A stretch of DNA of 64,000 nucleotides, taken from the NCBI GenBank assembly GCA_020002185.1, contig CM034544.1, positions 34,045,066-34,109,065 on the forward strand, in the 5' to 3' direction. The position numbers were made by a program, and so were the translations under genes. Source of the DNA: Paraescarpia echinospica. Taxonomy: Eukaryota; Annelida; Polychaeta; Sabellida; Siboglinidae. The first letter of the stretch is position 1; every line of letters begins with the position of its first letter. Below are positions 12,201-18,200 of this stretch, piece after piece. The notes under the pieces are model-generated. The model was not told where the DNA came from. It ran no database searches and saw only the letters and a list, made by a program, of their open reading frames with translations.

Positions 12201-15200
12201 AGGGAGTGGTTCCTTTAGAATGGAAAGAAGCAAACATTATACCGTTATTTAAAAAAGGTTCGAGAAACAAGTCAAATAATTATAGACCAGTTAGTTTAAC
12301 ATCGGTGATTTGTAAATTATTAGAAAAACTAATTAAAGATCACGTGGTGGATTTTCTTGTTAAACAACTTGATAAACCCATCTCAACATGGGTTTCTAAA
12401 AGCGAGGTCATGCTTAACAAATATGTTATGTTTTTGGAAGATATCACTAAGTGGGTAGATGATGGATCACCAGTAGATATTATCTACTTAGATTTTCAAA
12501 AAGCTTTCGACAAAGTGCCACATCAGAGATTACTGCTTAAACTAAAAGCCCATGGCATAGGAAATGGTATAATTAACTGGATAGAAAAATGGCTGATTGA
12601 CAGAAGACAGCGGGTAGTTGTTGATGGGGAGGCTTCAAACTGGAAATCAGTTTTGAGTGGGGTTCCACAGGGATCAGTACTGGGACCTATATTATTCTTA
12701 ATATATATAAACGATTTGGACGATGATATAGCTAGCAAGGTGTTGAAATTTGCAGATGATACAAAAGTGTTTAGAAGGATTGAAAGTGATGGTGATAGAC
12801 AGCATTTACAAGATGATCTTGACAGGTTGATCAAATGGTCTGAAAAGTGGCAAATGTTGTTCAATTTTGGGAAATGTAAATGCCTCCACACAGGACATGG
12901 GAACGAATATGTAGAATATACAATGGGGGGAACTGTACTAAGTACTACTGTAAAAGAAAAAGACTTAGGGCTGACAATTAGTGCTGACATGAAGGTTTCA
13001 GAGCAGTGTGGAATTGCAGCTTCAAAAGGAAATCAAATCCTTGGATTGATTAGGCGAAATATAGCATATAAAGAAAAAGAACTAATAATACCGCTGTACA
13101 AAACAATAGTTAGGCCTCATTTAGAATATTGTATACAAGCGTGGAGGCCATACCGCAAGAAGGACATAGATATGCTAGAAAGAGTACAGAGGAGAGCGAC
13201 TAAAATGATACCAAAACTGAGGGATCTTAGTTATGAAAAACGCCTAAAAGAATGTGGTTTAACAACACTAGAGACCAGGAGATTGAGAGGAGATCAGATA
13301 GAAGTGTTTAAAATATTGAATGGTTATGAAAATATTGATAGAAATATGTTTTTTTCAGTTAAGAAAGATAGAAAGACTAGAGGACATGAAGTTACATTAG
13401 TAAAGGAGCAGTGTAGATTAGACGTAAGAAAGTTCTCATTTTCACAAAGGACTGTGAATGAATGGAACAGATTATCTGATGATTGTGTGGGTGCTAGTAG
13501 TGTGAATATGTTTAAAAATAAAATCGACACATACCTCAGAAGGGCTGGATATATGTAGATAAAAGGGTTGGACTCTCGATAAGCCAAAGGGCTTCCTTGT
13601 CCACCTGCCATCTAGAGTTAATTCTCTGGATGGCAATCTTGTTAAATCTTGTTAAAATCATCGAAGTCAGTTTTCTTGATGGTAGCAATATGCATGTGCA
13701 TTCATAGACTGCAATGTATGTGCTCCAATATCTCAGTAGTGCATAATATTAGAGCGTGTGTGTGCGTGTGCGTATGTGTATGCATTGACATCAAGAGTTC
13801 TTTTTTAAATATCACAGTTTTTTTAGTTCTACATTTTTGTGAAGCGCAACAGGAAGGTTAACTGTGTCATGCCACCTTAACTGTGTCATGTGACCCGTAG
13901 ATTCAGTAAGCACGTCATGTGACCCATAGGTTCAGTAAGTGTGTCATGTGATCCAAAGGTTCAGTAAGCACGTCATGTGACCCTTAGGTTCAGTAAGTGT
14001 GTCATGTGATCCAAAGGTTCAGTAAGCGTGTCATGTGACCCGTAGGTTCAGTAAGCATGTCATGTGACCCATAGGTTCAGTAAGCGCGTGAGTCGAGCGT
14101 TCTCCTTCAACAAGACGCCGCGTAAGTTGAAGCGAGCAATGTCGAGCATGACACAGCTAGTGAGTCCACGCCACCGAGACGTGTCGTCAGCTTCCATCAA
14201 CCCCTATCTCCTCAACACCCCCGGCAGTGACTTCAAGGCCATGCGCCTCGCCACAGAACTCACGGTCAGTACCTCAACTCTTCTTGTGTAATCTATCAAC
14301 TCCAGATTCCGTAATTACTGTCTGTGTTTGGACACCTAAAATAATTAAATCTATCCAGAAACATACAATAAAAAAAATATATTTTTGTGTCCCAAATATG
14401 CACTATTCAAATATTTACATTCCAACTATGTATTCAGACAGATACAGTACAGAATAATGTTATTTTTTATTTTTCGTGTGTCTGAAAACAGTGTCTGAAT
14501 GCTTACTGTCATTACGGTAGGGCAGCTGCATACATCAGTATCCCAGCATGTCAACTTCTTGAGTCGTCGATTTATCCTCGGTACTGAAATCGTCTAAAAA
14601 CGAGTAATTTGATTGGTTAATGCAGTAACGGGTAAACAAAACAGTGTGTGGATTGTTGGACAGGTGGCTAGTGTTTTCTCTGGGAATAGCAGTTTAGTGT
14701 TGGGTGCACTGAATCAGTTGTTGTTTTCGTTGGTCTTGATTCCAACCAGGAGCGCGGCTAGTGTAGTGGTTAGCACATCCACCTGGCATGCTAGCGCTCT
14801 GAGTTCGAAACCTGGACTGGGCAGGCATGATATTTGGTGTAAAAACCTCAACATTGGGGACTGTGTATCCCTTGTGAGATCACGATAATGTCGGTCCCGT
14901 CTCAATTTGGGACGTGAAAGAACCACTGAGGACAACAATCACCCTGTCAGTGACCACCCTCAGTGCCAGCATATAAAGGTTGGTTTGGACGATAATGTTC
15001 TGAAAAAGGCTGACTTGTTGAATGAGACCTCATAAGACCATTACATTGTAACCACAATAATACAGACTAGTCAGTTAATAGAATGTTGCTGAGTGCGGGA
15101 AACAACTAGGAAACTAGGTGCACATCAAATATTCACTGGAAAAAACGTAATTACCTGTCCGACCATCTACAATCGTTTTGTGGCCAATTACAGTGTTAGT

Positions 15201-18200
15201 CAATAATATTGCTTGCTTTGAGATTTCAGCATTTTGAGTGTCAAACATAAATTTCCGTTTCGACAGGTCACTACACCAGGGATACTAATGTTTCAGCAGC
15301 CCCATGGTTGCACTGACAATACTATCCAGTCGAACCTGTCTTCGGTGACCACTATCATGCATTCAATTATGTACCTGCCAAACGTGATAAATGATTATAT
15401 AAAACAGGGATGAGATTGTTATTTTTATCTGCTTAAGAGTGACCAGATCACGCTGACAGCCAAAATGTGATGATTGAGTTATCATCAAGAGACAGTTTAC
15501 AAGTTCACTCTGTCTGAACAGAGTAACAACTACTAACAATGTTATAGCGTAATAACTATTAAAAATATCAAAATTAAGTACTTTTCATTTTCATTATCTA
15601 CCTGCACCTGTTTTGAGAGAGGATTTTGGTGGTGGAGCAGAGGGGAGTCTAGAGCACATTGAACACTCCAAAATTAGATACTGCACTAAATAAGGAGTTT
15701 TCTTTTACTTCTGTTTGTTTACTTGCTTGCTGTTTTTTTATTTATTTGCTGTCTTTTATTTATTTTATTATTTGTGACAGGCCACTGTGGTTCGGACCGT
15801 AAGGTACATTTAACAAAACTGAAAAAAACTAAATATAATCACAGGCGTGAAAGTACCGGTCTTCATTTACTCTTGTGTATGATTTGACATGCAGATATAT
15901 CTAACTTTGATGTCTGTCTCAAAACAAACTGAAATGCTGTACCTTAGGGTTTGAATTGTCGCGACCCGTCACATTTATTTATACATGTAGTTGTGCTCGT
16001 GTAACAGGGCGGAGAAATATGCCATGCTATAAGTAGGCCTGTGTACTGTGCATGCACTCGCAAGTGCAATGCACAACAACACCTGACCCCATGACCTTTG
16101 ACCCTCAGTTATGTCAGGCTACGCATGCCAGAAGGAGGCTCCTAATTTTAGTTTGTGTTTCGTCTTATTTGTTTCTGCACTGCACAAGTTATTACATTTA
16201 AGTTTCTGCTGTGTTTTATAACAATTAAAATGTTAAGCCTAAACATGTCATTAGTGCAAACCATCTTGGAAATAATACCTACTTCTAACATGGTCCTGGA
16301 AGGGACCTTCTTCCAACATGGTCCTCAAAGGGACCTTCTTTTAACATGGTCTTTGAAAGGGCCTACTTCTGACATGGTCCTTGAAGATACCTATTTCTAA
16401 CATGGTCCTCGAAGAGACCTACTTCTAGCATGGTCCTCAAAGGGACCTACTTATAACATGGTCCTTGAAGGGACCTACTTATAACATGGTCATCAAAGGG
16501 ACCTACTTATAACAAGGTCGTCAAATGGACCTACTTATAACATGGTCCTCGAAGGGAACTACTCCTGTCATGGTCCTCCAAGGGACCTCCTTCTGGTCCT
16601 CTCGGCCTGTTACACTGGCTCTGTGTTATGTTCCCGCCACGGTAGGGTGCTGTGTCGTACTCCGATCTCGTCGACCAAATGAGCATCGGCACTCCTGCAC
16701 AAACACGCCGCCGCGACACCCTCACAGTAAGTGTCATAGCGCACAAACATGTCACCGCAACACCCTCACAGTAAGTGGCATAGTGCACAAACACGCTGCC
16801 GCGACACCCTCACAGTAAGTGGCATAGTGCACAAACACGCTGCCGCGACACCCTCACAGTAAGTGGCATAATGCACAAACACGTCACCACGACACCCTCA
16901 CAGTAAGTTTCATAGTGCACAAACATCACCACGACACCCTCACAGTAAGTGACATAGTGCACAAACACGTCACCACGACACCCTCACAGTAAGTGTCATA
17001 GTGCACAAACACGCTGCCGCGACACCCTCACAGTAAGTGTCATAGTGCACAAACATGCTGCCGCAATACCCTCACAGTAAGTGTCAAAGTGTACAAGCAA
17101 GTCACCACAACACCCTCAAAGTAAGTAGCATAGTGCACAAACACGTCACCACGACACCCTCACAGTAAGTGTCATAGTGCACAAACACGCTGCCGCGATA
17201 CCCTCACAGTAAGTGTCAAAGTGTACAAGCAAGTGACCACGACACCCTCAAAGTAAGTAGCATAGTGCACAAACACGTCACCACGACACCCTCACAGTAA
17301 GTGTCATAGTGCACAAACACATCACCACGACACCCTCACAGTAAGTGTCATAGTGCACAAACACGGCACCCTCACAATAAGTGACAGTGCACAAACACGT
17401 CACCACAACACCCTCACAGTAAGTGTCATAGTGCACAAACACGCTGCCGCGATACCCTCACAGTAAGTGTCAAAGTGTACAAGCAAGTGACCACGACACC
17501 CTCAAAGTAAGTAGCATAGTGCACAAACACGTCACCACGACACCCTCACAGTAAGTGTCATAGTGCACAAACACGTCACCACGACACCCTCACAGTAAGT
17601 GTCATAGTGCACAAACACGCTGCCGCGATACCCTCACAGTAAGTGTCAAAGTGTACAAGCAAGTGACCACGACACCCTCAAAGTAAGTAGCATAGTGCAC
17701 AAACACGTCACCACGACACCCTCACAGTAAGTGTCATAGTGCACAAACACGTCACCACGACACCCTCACAGTAAGTGTCATAGTGCACAAACACGGCACC
17801 ACGACACCATGTTTCAGCACATCAGTTGTACCAAAGCTTAGTCTTTCAACTTATTACTTTGTCTTAATCTTTGAACTTATTAAATGTGTCCTTGTCAGTT
17901 TATCTCTGACAGAACAAATTTGATCTTAGACTACTTGATCCTATGTATTTGAATATAATTTTAACTAAGCTAGCTTTGATCAGCAGCCTATGAGCCTGTG
18001 AGGCATGCACTAAATAACCCTCATATACTGCAATAGTCAGTCTCGTGGAACTTCTTAGTTAAGCCAGAGCTACAGGAACATAGCTAGAGCACTCTGGGAT
18101 TAATAGTGCAGGAATCATATTGTAAATTGACGATCAATGGCTTCACACAACAACCTGCAACTTTCGATCGATTAAGCGCCATTTGTCTATGGGATAAACA

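Noticed and set aside
12523..12990. 155-codon - strand frame
   Set aside because: It is the shadow of the LINE reverse transcriptase read on the other strand.
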